Source: Posidonia oceanica
Lineage: Eukaryota > Streptophyta > Magnoliopsida > Alismatales > Posidoniaceae
DNA length: 64,000 bases
Direction: 5' to 3'
NCBI GenBank assembly: GCA_037176725.1
Contig: JAZBRS010000020.1
Location: 94,258,501-94,322,500 of the forward strand
A model generated the notes under the pieces. It was not told the origin of the DNA and searched no databases. It was given only the letters and a program-made list of their open reading frames with translations. Numbering within the stretch: position 1 is the stretch's first letter; every line of letters begins with the position of its first letter. Shown piece after piece: positions 34,049-44,235 of this stretch. Made by a program: the position numbers and the translations under genes.

Positions 34049-36434
34049 GCGAGGTCAAGCGTAGCGAGACCATGGCTCAGGGTCGACAAGACCCCACCTG
34101 ACGCCGGTGAGAGCCAAATGTTGCTGTTGGCGTGAGCCACTTATTCGGCGGATACACCGAAAATCGTGACTCGTTGTCGCAACACGAATGCAAATGTGGA
34201 CACTAAGATGCGGTGCCAATGCAAGGCTAGTGTGCGATGCTAATGCTGATGTGATGCTTATGCTAATGCTCATTGCGTTGTACTCCATTGGGGGGAACAC
34301 GGGCGATGCATGCATGTGATAGTGTGGTGGAAAATGCAATGCAAAAGGTCGCTGGGCAATACAGATAGGAAGGCCAGACAACAAAGTGCGTTGAGCGGTG
34401 TACAGCTCTAGCGCGGGGGTGCCATTCGCTGGGCTTTTCTCCAAGCAAAGGCGATGCAGGTGTTGAAAATAAGATGTTGTGGTTGTGCATGCGATGTCGG
34501 GCACGTAATGCCAAGGAAGCAATCCTAGTCGTGCACTACCACGGGTGTCATCTTAAGCTGGCTGGCTGTAAGGAAACCGCAGAATGCTTAAGATACCACT
34601 TTAAGCAATGTGCGACCCAGGAGTTCGATTTCCTAAGCACGTAATGTCCGGGAAAATGGAATGCGGGAGTTGGTGTAATGACTACAGGGAGTAGCAGTGC
34701 AATGAGAATGCAATGTAATGCGATGTTATGTAGTGAAATGCAGTGTATATATAGTGTGACGTCGGGCACACGAAACTGAGAAAACGATCCTGGCCGCGCA
34801 CTACCGCGGGTGTCATCCAAAGTAGGCAAGCTGCATAGAGTTACGAGTGCCGAGGATGCTACCTTAAGCAATACACGAACCAGGGGTTCGAATTCTAGGT
34901 GCGCGATGTTTGTGTGATGATGAGATGCAATACTAGTACTGACTCTACTAGGGACATAAAGAAGGTACATGATGACATGCAATGAGATGCTATGATATGC
35001 AACAGAATGCTATTACGCTACATGACGAAAGGGTGATAAGTTAACGGACCTATTGCCGGATAGTTAGGGATTATCAGCCCTGTGAGGAGTTAATGGACTC
35101 ACCACCGGATAGTTGGGGCTATCAGCCCTGTGAGGAGTTAACAGACTCATCACCGGATAGTTAGGGCAATCAGCCCGGATGAGGGTGGAAAGTGGCGGGA
35201 ATACCGAACCAGGAGGTGGTAAAGGTTCGTAGACCGTCCCACGACAGTTGGGGATGTCAGCCCAATGAGGGTGAGACGATACCAAAGGGGTGCAAGAATG
35301 CACCTGGTATCGAGGCGATGACAGGCCAGCGAGTCTGTCAGGCAGGAGGAGTGATGACAAGTTGAATGACTTGTAACCACGGATGTAGAGGGAATACCAT
35401 ACCCGAAGGTGTGGCAGAGGTATGTAGACGCTCCTGTAACAGTTAGGGATGTCAGCCCAGATGCAGATGGAAATGTGATACCATGGAGCTACAAATAAAG
35501 ATGCCCCTGGTATCAGTGAATGATACCAAGGGATAGCCGAAGCTCCCTTGGCATCGAAATGCAAAGTGGAGACAAAACTAACGAGTTTGCCAGCCGAGTA
35601 GTTAAGGGTACCAGCCCGATGCAATGAGATGGATGTAAGGGCTCACCGTGCGGGATGTGCAATGCTGGTGGGGAATGCAATGGGATAATGCAAAGAAGGA
35701 TGCAGGGTGATAAGTTAACGGACCTATCATCGAGTAGTTGGAGCTACCAGCCCGTTGAGTGGAGGAGCAATACCACAGGGCAGCAAAAAATGATGCCCCT
35801 AATATCGAAATGCGAAGGATGGATGGATGATAAGTTAACAGACGTATCGCCAAGCAGTTAGGGCTGCCAGCCTGATGAGGAGTTAACAAACTCATCACTG
35901 GATAGTTAGGGCTATCAGCCCGGGGTGACATTTTAACGGGTGTCAATCAAGCAGTTAGGGCTGCCAACCTGGTGTAATGTGAAGATGCGGGATGACATTT
36001 TAACGGGTGTCAACCGAGCAGTTAGGGCTGCCAGCCCAATGCAAAGGAATGCAATATGATGCAGAGAGAAAATGGGGACCCATCATGGTGGGTGTGCAAT
36101 GGTCTCAGAGCAGGCATGTGATGCAACGCCACAGGGTGGCAAACAAGGGACATGCCGGTCATCAAAGACCTACCCAACGCGGTAGGTGGCCAAAATTTGA
36201 AAAGCGCGAAGCCTCTGAGCGAGGTCAGGCAAAAAGTACTCGTCCTTGACTCCGATTTTCGAAAACAGGGAGAAGGGAAGGTAGTTTATTATGGCATATA
36301 TGTTTTTGTGGCTTTGGATTCAAAGCAGCTGTTTGGTGAGAAGATGCTTCTGCACTTCCTGACACAGGAGATTCTCGATCCTCGTGTAACGCCATGTCGA
36401 TTTGTGGTTGGTGGCTCTTTTTCTCACTCTTGGT
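34049..36434 (-). other. 3' UTR of element D
   Basis: This is a 2.4 kb non-coding stretch between the post-gag segment and the polypurine tract. It includes TGCAATG-rich sequence with repeats of GGGTGTCATC and GGGCACGTAATG (34490-34900), the 49-bp minisatellites listed separately, and copies of GATACCA(A/T)GG (35280-35560). A word shared with the polypurine end, GAGCGAGGTCA, recurs near 36217. Open frames are short and overlap in several frames. Confidence 0.7.
35035..36040. repeat. About 49-bp minisatellite in the 3' UTR of element D
   Basis: Units of the type GTTAACGGACTCATCACCGGATAGTTAGGGCTATCAGCCC occur in tandem at 35037-35180, with isolated or paired units near 35220-35265, 35430-35460, 35580-35620, 35707-35755, 35831-35925, 35930-35975 and 36000-36040. 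The spacer between GGATAGTT and CAGCCC is the best kept part. Hypervariable tandem repeats in the 3' UTR are known for Tat/Ogre elements. Confidence 0.8.
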
Positions 36435-37660
36435 TCGGGATGAGGCCCCCGCTCTGTAGAGTATAGCCTTTGGCTGCATGTGGGTAGTAGAAATGTCGGG
36501 TGTAGCTTCATAGCCTCCGTCTTAATTCCTCGGGAACCAGCTACTGCTTTTGACGCTCTCGAATTGATATTTCTTTTCCCCTCTTGAGTGACTGGAGTTG
36601 CACCTAGCCTACCAGGGAGGTGGAGTTGCTGTTTGCACGAGGGATTGGAGCGTGCTACTTCGCTCGGAGGGTGGGGCCAGGTCATCCAGATAATGTTTCC
36701 CGTGTAGTTGGCGATGTGGTGTTTGGAGTTGAAAGTTGAGGGGGCTTCGATGCTTGTCCGAGTCACTCCTCTTATGGGTGTCTTCTTTCTTCGACTTCTT
36801 TCTTCATTTTTCTTTTATGCCCAGCATGCATATCTTGTTATCATATTTTTCCTTGCATGAACTCTATTCTTCTGGATATGCACGTCCTCGCCTTCTTGGG
36901 GTAGCAGTCCCGAATGAGGCGTTAAGAGTTTGGCTGGTCGGCGTACACCTTCAGCCTCTACTGTATGTACAGGCAGCCTCTGGCTATGCTCTGCTCTACT
37001 TTGGTCCTCTCCATGTCTGGTGGACTCTCTTGATAGGGTGGATCTCACTTTTGGAGTTTCGCGCTCAGCAAGATGCTCTGTTTTGCTCTCAGTCTCACTT
37101 CATAGCCACATGCAAGAAATGGCGCTGCTCGGGTGAGTTCTGCCTGAGATTGTCGATGCTTGACGTCCTTTCGGCGCTACTTGTTTGTCCAAAGTCGGGT
37201 TTCAAATTATAAATTTTTTTTTGGATTTTTTGCATTATAGTAAGGGAACAAGCATATTTTTGGGTTTTTTGTATGAGTTTTGTATTTTTTATGATTTTTC
37301 AGGTTTAAGAAAACATAAAATTGAAAACTAGAGGAAAGGAAAGCATGCTTTTTGTTGTTTTTTATTATTATTTTTTTTTTAGTGTTTTTGGTGTTTTCCA
37401 GTGTGCAGTAAATGATATGTACATGCAGAAAGTAATATGAAGTGCAGGAAGGGATATGACGTGCAGGAAGCCATATATATGTGTAGGAAGTGATATGCAT
37501 GTTCTATGTGTATGCAGGAAGTGAAAAAGAAATGCATGTTTTTAGGTTTTGACGGATTTTATATTTTTTATGGGTTTTTCGATAGGCGAGGAAACACGAA
37601 AACAAAATGAAAGGAAAAGAAAAGACAATGCAGAAAACAAAAGAAAGGTAAGAGTGACTT
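36435..37660 (-). other. Post-gag segment of element D
   Basis: It matches 21896-23000 of C over its whole length and replaces pol. The minus strand begins with GACAGGTAAGT (37657-37667), a perfect match to the plant 5' splice-site consensus, and continues T-rich (rich in A on the plus strand to about 37640). No clear acceptor could be fixed by eye. The plus-strand open frame 36736-37212 is open but not conserved as protein in C. Confidence 0.55.
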
Positions 37661-37662
37661 AC

Positions 37663-38172
37663 CTGTCAGCGACCTCAGGAGGGAGGTGCTGGGTCCGCTC
37701 CTACGCTACTGGCGTTGTTGGCAGGGTCTGCTGTCGGCAGTGCGGGGAGCACTAGGGTTGCTCGAGCTACTGATGGCAGTGCAGGGAGCACTAGAGCTGC
37801 TAGGGTTGGAAGGGATGCTGACCTGGATGGTACTGCGATCGGGTTTGCTATCGACGCTGCCACTGCGTCTCCGAGCGTCCCTTAGGCGAGCCAAGAAGGG
37901 TGGAAAAACGAGATTGCGCTGATGGGATCGAAAGGATCCCCCGAGGCGGAGTTAGACTCAGGGAAGACTGGAGCGAGGGAGAAGACCCCTGAGGTTCCGA
38001 CATCTTTGGTACCTACAGGTCTAGAAGAGGAAGGGCCGGCTACATTAGGTTGTGCGAGTGCTGGTGCAGGTGTGTGTGCAAGTGTTGCCTCCTGCACGTC
38101 AACGCTGATGATCTTTCAATCGATCAGGCACTGAACGGCATCCTGTAAAGTGAGGCAATCATCCATCGAGTG
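37663..38172 (-). pseudogene. gag C-terminal part of element D (right of its TGA, left of element F)
   Basis: This continues the gag of D after the nested element F. It starts inside the zinc knuckle (HSMDDC near 38160) and runs through a Pro/Ala/Ser-rich tail (ATLAHTPAPALAQPNVAG and repeated LVLPALPS) to a TGA at 37675-37677, the same terminal stop as in C. It holds one in-frame stop after the knuckle (CLID*KI). The insertion of F in codons for Gly-His-Ser of the knuckle split the gene. Confidence 0.78.
38168..38172. repeat. Target site duplication of element F, left copy
   Basis: GAGTG precedes the left LTR and recurs right after the right LTR at 44236-44240. Removing F and one copy restores continuous alignment with gag of C across the zinc knuckle, which confirms the insertion. 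Confidence 0.95.
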
Positions 38173-39446
38173 TGATGTGAATTTTAATTTATTGCAAGTG
38201 CATGGTGTACTATGTAGTACATATGCAAAATACAGGTCAATCCCATAGAGAATAGAGTTTCAAAACACAAAGATTAATTATCAGTTATTGAAAGGAGTTT
38301 GAGAGTGATGATGATTAAGAACTAAAACTAGAAGATATAATCAAATTAATTAAAACCTAGGGTTTCAAATCCATTTATGTAAAATACAATATGCATGATT
38401 AAATCCACTCTCTGTCTCTCTTCATGATCTAAATAGTTTAACTTAATGGTTCTAATCGTAACAAGCATAATCTATATGCAATGCACTATTGATTATCAAG
38501 TCCTAAGATAAAATCACACAAATCAAACTAAATCAAATGATATATGATAGATCTGAGATTATATACACAACCTCCAAGTTATCCTTCCCTAAGCATAGAT
38601 TAAAAAGATATTATCAATATTAATCTATCAAAGTTTATCAAGTAATGAACGATCTATGTAATATACATCCAGTCTACATAATCATAGCATTTAAGCATGA
38701 GAAGACAAAGAGGAACTTAATCACAACATATGAAATTACACAAACTTTATCTAAACCCTAGAGCTAGAAACTTAGCCAAGCATGATAAGGTAAAACATCA
38801 AAATAAAAGATAGGGAAAGAGAAGAGCAAGACATAATTAAGATAAAGAAATGAACTTGTATTAATAAAATACCTTGATTACAGAAAATAAGCTTGAAGAA
38901 CTCTAAAACAATGGAAGAAGAAAGTCTAAGCCTAATGTGGAAGATCAAGCCTCGCTAGGGTTTACACAATGGGTCACTTTTATAGGCTTACAAGGACTTG
39001 GCTATCACGGAGACAAATCCGGCTACAAATCATGAAACTGAATTTCAATTACAAGATATTTCCAAGTGATCTATGTGACCGCCAAAGACTGAGTCAACAA
39101 TATCTTCTCCGGGCGCCTGGGTGGCGCTGAATGTGCACTTGGGCGCCTGGGAGGCGCCAACTGGCCCTGATTTGTCTCCAACTTGGTTAATTCTGTTGTC
39201 TTATCTTACTCCTCGTATTCACACACATGGAAAAAGTATATTTGATATCTTGTACAGATTTACATTTCTTATATCCTTGGATTTGCATTTCTTTTTATCT
39301 TTTATCATTTTTCTTCCTTCTTTTTCTCTTTTCTCTTCAGGTCCAAAGTTCCTGCACAAATTGCACAAAATATCTCGAATAATATTATTTATGAACAAAA
39401 GAGATAAATATGGGACATAAAACATGTAAAAATAATGTACTCATCA
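38173..39446 (-). repeat. 3' LTR of element F (1274 bp)
   Basis: TGATGTGAAT...ACTCATCA. An 870-bp stretch (38240-39109) is identical by eye to 43029-43898 of the other LTR, while about 27 differences crowd into the last 337 bases and several into the first 67. It contains the GGCGCC module (39108-39175). Confidence 0.95.
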
Positions 39447-39465
39447 AATACCCCCATACCTATCT
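39447..39465 (-). other. Polypurine tract of element F
   Basis: The minus strand reads GATAGGTATGGGGGTATT immediately before the 3' LTR start TGATGAG. It is the plus-strand primer site and fixes the orientation of F. Confidence 0.8.
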
Positions 39466-40952
39466 TTTGCTAGTCCTTGAGCAAAACTAACTCAAACAAA
39501 AGTAAAAAAAGAAAATCCTAACTCACTTTCGCAGGAATCGCGATTGCACTTAGCACGTGCAACAAGCCTTTAAACCCCTAGGTTGTCCTAGTGGACGAGT
39601 GGTGTCTCGTGAGGGTTTGCAGCTGATCTATCCACAAAATCCCAGAAGAAATGGAAAAAATAAAGAAAGATAAAAAAATTATTTACACTATCACTATCCA
39701 CAATATTTTAACAAGTTAGGAAGTTTTTAAAATACCTTGAGTCTTTATTCTCCAGCTCTATCTCAAGTCAAGATCTCTCTCTCCGCCTCATGTCATGGGG
39801 ACTCTTTCCTAACTTTCACATCATCCTTCTTTAAATTTGACTCACATGTACCTTGTATTTGTGAAAATAATCCTTAATAATGATTTTCAAATCCAATCTG
39901 AGCACCTTTACATCTCATTTGAATAATTTAGAGAACTTTATTCTTACTTTCTTAGGCATTTTCTTGGCTACCTATTTATCGAGCTTTAGGTCAGTGATTC
40001 CCAAACCAGATGGCTTTAGGACATTACGTGTTGAGACACCTCTAATGACTTAATTACTCAAGTAACCAAGGCCACAAAGACAAGATTTTTCTTTTCTCTC
40101 TTTTTTTTCATGTTTTTGTCCTCCAATCACCTTTTTACGTGAATATCCAATGCTTCCTGAGGCACGGTTACCCAGTTACTCAGTGATTGTTAGACTTTTA
40201 GCCTTCTTTTTTTTTTTTTTAATATGCTCAGGTGTTTCAAGTCTTCCTTTATTCTCCATAGTCAAGGACTAAAGTGTAAGTGCAAGATAAGGTACACATG
40301 TGCTTAAGGATAATCTAGATGATGCTATTTTTTAGATTTTGTCTCCACTCTAGGATTTGAGAGATTCCATTCTATCAGCTTTACCTTTGAACTCCAACTC
40401 AAAGTCACTTATTCACCCCTAGCTAGCTAAATTATTATGGATAATTCCTAATTTGTTTTTGTTTTTATTTTTATTTTATTTATTTATTTTTTTTTAATTT
40501 TTTAGAGAAAAGATACACAGAAGATTCTAACTAAAGAAAATGAAAAGAAAAAATCAAGTCTAAGAAAAAAATTTTATCATTATTATTTTTTTTAAATGAT
40601 ATGACACAAAAGACTCTAACTAAAGAAAATGAAAAAGACGCAAAGAAGACACCCCCCACACCTAAACCATGCATTGTCCTCAATGTATGCAATAAATGAT
40701 ATGATCAATACAATACAAATAAAGTTAGAACATTGATACCTGATTCGGGATGAAGTGCTTCTACTACTAAGAAAAGAAAAGTTATGTACATTTTATACAT
40801 ATTCACAATTGAGGTGCATGGAAATCCAAGACCTCATCAATCTTTGGGGCACAATCTCAATTTGGCCAAGGAGGCGGTCTGACTTTTGCAATTTCTTTTT
40901 CGGCCTATTCAAGCCACCATTGGACTTCTCTCAATCGGGCTTCATGAATTTC
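39466..40952 (-). other. Non-coding 3' interior of element F
   Basis: A/T-rich sequence without long open frames. Two similar blocks carry ACACA(A/G)AAGA(C/T)TCTAACTAAAGAAAATGAAAA (near 40515 and 40605) next to T/A homopolymer runs. Nothing matches pol domains. Confidence 0.65.
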
Positions 40953-41771
40953 TCAAAATGATGAAATTAGATCGGATAAGCCCATGTAATTTAATTGAAT
41001 AAGAAATGAGGGCTTGAGTTCATAATTGACTAGAGCTGAATGATATGGCTTCACACATAGCTCTAATGGTCCTATAGTAGATGGTAATGATGAGGGCTCA
41101 GGTGGAGACATAAGAACGATAGGTTGAGGTTTTTTCGCATTAGAATCACTTGAAAGGGAAACCTCTGTAATGAATTGGTCTACCTGGCCAACTGGTTCTT
41201 TAGTGGGCGCATCTACGTGGGCTTGGGTTTCTACTTCAGGCATTATTTGGACAGTACAGGGTTGATCAAGGGAGTTCACATGTTGAGCAAGAAAGTTCCA
41301 TTCCTCTCTCTCCTTTATAACAATGATTAGTTGACCTAACTGCGTTTCTAAACGAGCTATGGTATGAGTGTTGGCAGTTATGTTAATAGAGGTCTGTATC
41401 CTTGCTTCCACTAGCTCTTCTAGGCTCTTTTCTAGTCTTGTTAACCTAATTTCATCTTCTTGTTGACAATCTAGAGGAGAGAATGTTGAGTAGTATTGTG
41501 GATCTGAATATGGATAAGGTTCAAAGTAATGAGATTGGACTTGATTGAAGCTAGACCCTCCATCATATGATCTTTGGCCCCATGAGAAATCAGGTTGACT
41601 CCATTTTAAATTGTAATTTGAGGCATAATGGTCACTTGACTCATTCCAAGGTCTTTAGGCCAAATAATTGAATTGTTCAAATCTATATCCAACTTGATTC
41701 ATTGGATATCCTTCAACATATGAATATCTATCTCTTAGGGTTTAGGATGAGTATTTTAATTCTTCAGTCAT
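40953..41771 (-). pseudogene. gag-like C-terminal remnant of element F
   Basis: A frame of 273 codons starts at the ATG at 41771 and has two TAA stops (41742-41744 and 41655-41657), open afterwards to 40953. It has Tyr/Asn/Gln-rich text (PMNQVGYRFEQF), WSQPDFSWG, then a coiled part ending LETQLGQLI. Plant gag proteins of Athila-like elements have a comparable NHPNFSW block and a QxGQLA block after the capsid domain; the capsid itself and a zinc knuckle are missing. The acidic Pro-rich tail has no known motif. Probably a relic of gag rather than a working protein. Confidence 0.55.
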
Positions 41772-42834
41772 TTTTAAATTATTGAGTTTAAATTTGAAAG
41801 TGAAATTTCCAACCCAAATTAGTGTAACTGACTGACACAGATTGGAGATGACGGACCCCTAAAGAAGATGAGAAGATTCTAGGAGATGAGAAGTGAAATC
41901 CTTATTCTATAGATAGGAGAGATGAAGAAACCTAGTCTAGCATACAATTCAAAGAAGCCCTAGAAATAAGGTTGACCTAAAAACATCTAAACAGCTCCTA
42001 ACTTCCAAGTTAACCTTCAAGATTCTCAAATTAAAATTCTCTAACCCAATTGGCCAGATTAGTGAAGGAAAGTGGGAGGCTCCCCGTACTTGAGCAACAG
42101 ACCTAATTAAATAACCACTTACCTTTTAAGGTGTAACCTTGTGAACCACTTTTCTAGACACCAAGTAGGAAAAGAATTTTAAATTTGATTCACCCTTAAG
42201 CTCTCTTGTCCTATTGAGCTCGAATCGTAGGGGCCAATGTCTACTTGATTTTAATTTAGGCTTGGATCAATGCTTTATGCTTGATATTGTTGTTTTTGGG
42301 CTAAGGAAGGGTGATGAAATTCCCACCTTATCTTGTGCTATAGGTTTTGTCCTTAGGTACTTTGAAATGATATGCAACAAACAATTATGTTCAAATAAGT
42401 TGTTCTTTCTACTAACTATATACTCTAAAATGCAAAGAGTCAAGTAGGAGAACACGTACCTTTCCTCCAGCAATCACCAAAATAAAATAATAGGAAATAA
42501 AAATTACTCTAAATGCAAATTATATGATGTATGCCCTAAAAACAAGCTTCTATCTTATCATGAAATATTTTTAATTTGATGTTCGATTTTTAAATTAGTG
42601 AATGAGAAAAAACAGAAACAGAAACAATAATTAAACCCTAGATCAGGATTCTAGAAAAAATCAGGAATAACTGAAACTAAAATTACGGAGAAAATATCTC
42701 ACCTAGGCGCCCAGTAGGCGCCAGAAGTGTAGTTTGGCGCCTGGAAGGCGCTCCTGATCTCTGGAAATTTCTGCAAATTGCTTCCTGATTCTTCGGATCT
42801 CGAACTAAATATCTCTGTAAGATTGATATAGCGA

Positions 42835-42887
<53 letters not shown>

Positions 42888-42936
42888 ATGGAAAGAAAGA
42901 AATAACTGATATAACTCAATGTTACAAAAACACTAT
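41772..42936 (-). other. 5' UTR of element F
   Basis: A/T-rich leader between the gag remnant and PBS. It holds a GGCGCC module (42700-42755) resembling the one in the LTRs and a TA microsatellite. No gene is seen. Confidence 0.65.
42841..42882. repeat. (TA)21 microsatellite
   Basis: An uninterrupted run of 21 TA units, followed by an A run, 55 bases from the PBS of element F. Confidence 0.97.
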
Positions 42937-42954
42937 TCCCCGGCAACGGCGCCA
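42937..42954 (-). other. Primer binding site of element F (tRNA-Asp type)
   Basis: The minus strand reads TGGCGCCGTTGCCGGGGA six bases inside the LTR. This is the primer site known from Athila and several other plant elements, complementary to tRNA-Asp. Confidence 0.9.
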
Positions 42955-42960
42955 AAAACT

Positions 42961-44235
42961 TGATGTGCAGTTTTATTTTACCGCAAGTGCATGGTGTACT
43001 ATGTAGTACATATGCAAAATACAGGTCGATCCCATAGAGAATAGAGTTTCAAAACACAAAGATTAATTATCAGTTATTGAAAGGAGTTTGAGAGTGATGA
43101 TGATTAAGAACTAAAACTAGAAGATATAATCAAATTAATTAAAACCTAGGGTTTCAAATCCATTTATGTAAAATACAATATGCATGATTAAATCCACTCT
43201 CTGTCTCTCTTCATGATCTAAATAGTTTAACTTAATGGTTCTAATCGTAACAAGCATAATCTATATGCAATGCACTATTGATTATCAAGTCCTAAGATAA
43301 AATCACACAAATCAAACTAAATCAAATGATATATGATAGATCTGAGATTATATACACAACCTCCAAGTTATCCTTCCCTAAGCATAGATTAAAAAGATAT
43401 TATCAATATTAATCTATCAAAGTTTATCAAGTAATGAACGATCTATGTAATATACATCCAGTCTACATAATCATAGCATTTAAGCATGAGAAGACAAAGA
43501 GGAACTTAATCACAACATATGAAATTACACAAACTTTATCTAAACCCTAGAGCTAGAAACTTAGCCAAGCATGATAAGGTAAAACATCAAAATAAAAGAT
43601 AGGGAAAGAGAAGAGCAAGACATAATTAAGATAAAGAAATGAACTTGTATTAATAAAATACCTTGATTACAGAAAATAAGCTTGAAGAACTCTAAAACAA
43701 TGGAAGAAGAAAGTCTAAGCCTAATGTGGAAGATCAAGCCTCGCTAGGGTTTACACAATGGGTCACTTTTATAGGCTTACAAGGACTTGGCTATCACGGA
43801 GACAAATCCGGCTACAAATCATGAAACTGAATTTCAATTACAAGATATTTCCAAGTGATCTATGTGACCGCCAAAGACTGAGTCAACAATATCTTCTCTG
43901 GGCACTTGGGAGGCGCTTGATGTGCATTTGGGCGCCTGGGAGGTGCCAGCTGGCCTTGATTTGTCTCCAACTTGGTTAATTCTGTTGTCTTATCTTCCTC
44001 CTCGTATTCACACAAGTGGAAAAAGTGTATTTGATATCTTGCACGGATTTGCATTTCTTATATCCTTGGATTTGCATTTCTTTTTATCTTTTATCATTTT
44101 TGTTCCTACTTTTTCTCTTTTCTCTTTAGGTCCAAAGTTCCTGCACAAATTGCACAAAATACCTTGAGTAATATTATTTATGAACAAAAGAGAAAAATAT
44201 GGGGCATAAAACATGTAAGAATAATGTGCTCATCA
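42961..44235 (-). repeat. 5' LTR of element F (1275 bp)
   Basis: TGATGTGCAG...GCTCATCA, next to the PBS on the left and the second GAGTG (44236-44240) on the right. Identical core at 43029-43898 and diverged ends relative to the 3' LTR. It should carry the promoter of F; I did not fix a TATA box. Confidence 0.95.

Larger units (their letters stand above)
38173..44235 (-). mobile_element. Element F: non-autonomous Athila-like LTR retrotransposon
   Basis: This is a complete 6063-bp insertion in D's gag, with LTRs of 1274 and 1275 bp (TGATGTG...CTCATCA), 5-bp target duplication GAGTG, polypurine tract beside the left LTR and PBS beside the right LTR, all showing minus orientation. The 3.5 kb inside has only one degraded gag-like frame and no protease, RT, RNase H or integrase, so it depended on a helper. 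The tRNA-Asp-type PBS and the gag tail type resemble Athila and related elements. This is probably one of the younger insertions in the window. Confidence 0.93.

Noticed and set aside
36736..37212. Antisense open frame shared by D and C (22415-22756), possibly like the antisense ORFs reported in Tat elements
   Set aside because: Between the two copies most codon differences change the amino acid and a one-base indel breaks the frame upstream in C, so protein-level constraint is not supported. The nucleotide similarity is explained by common descent.
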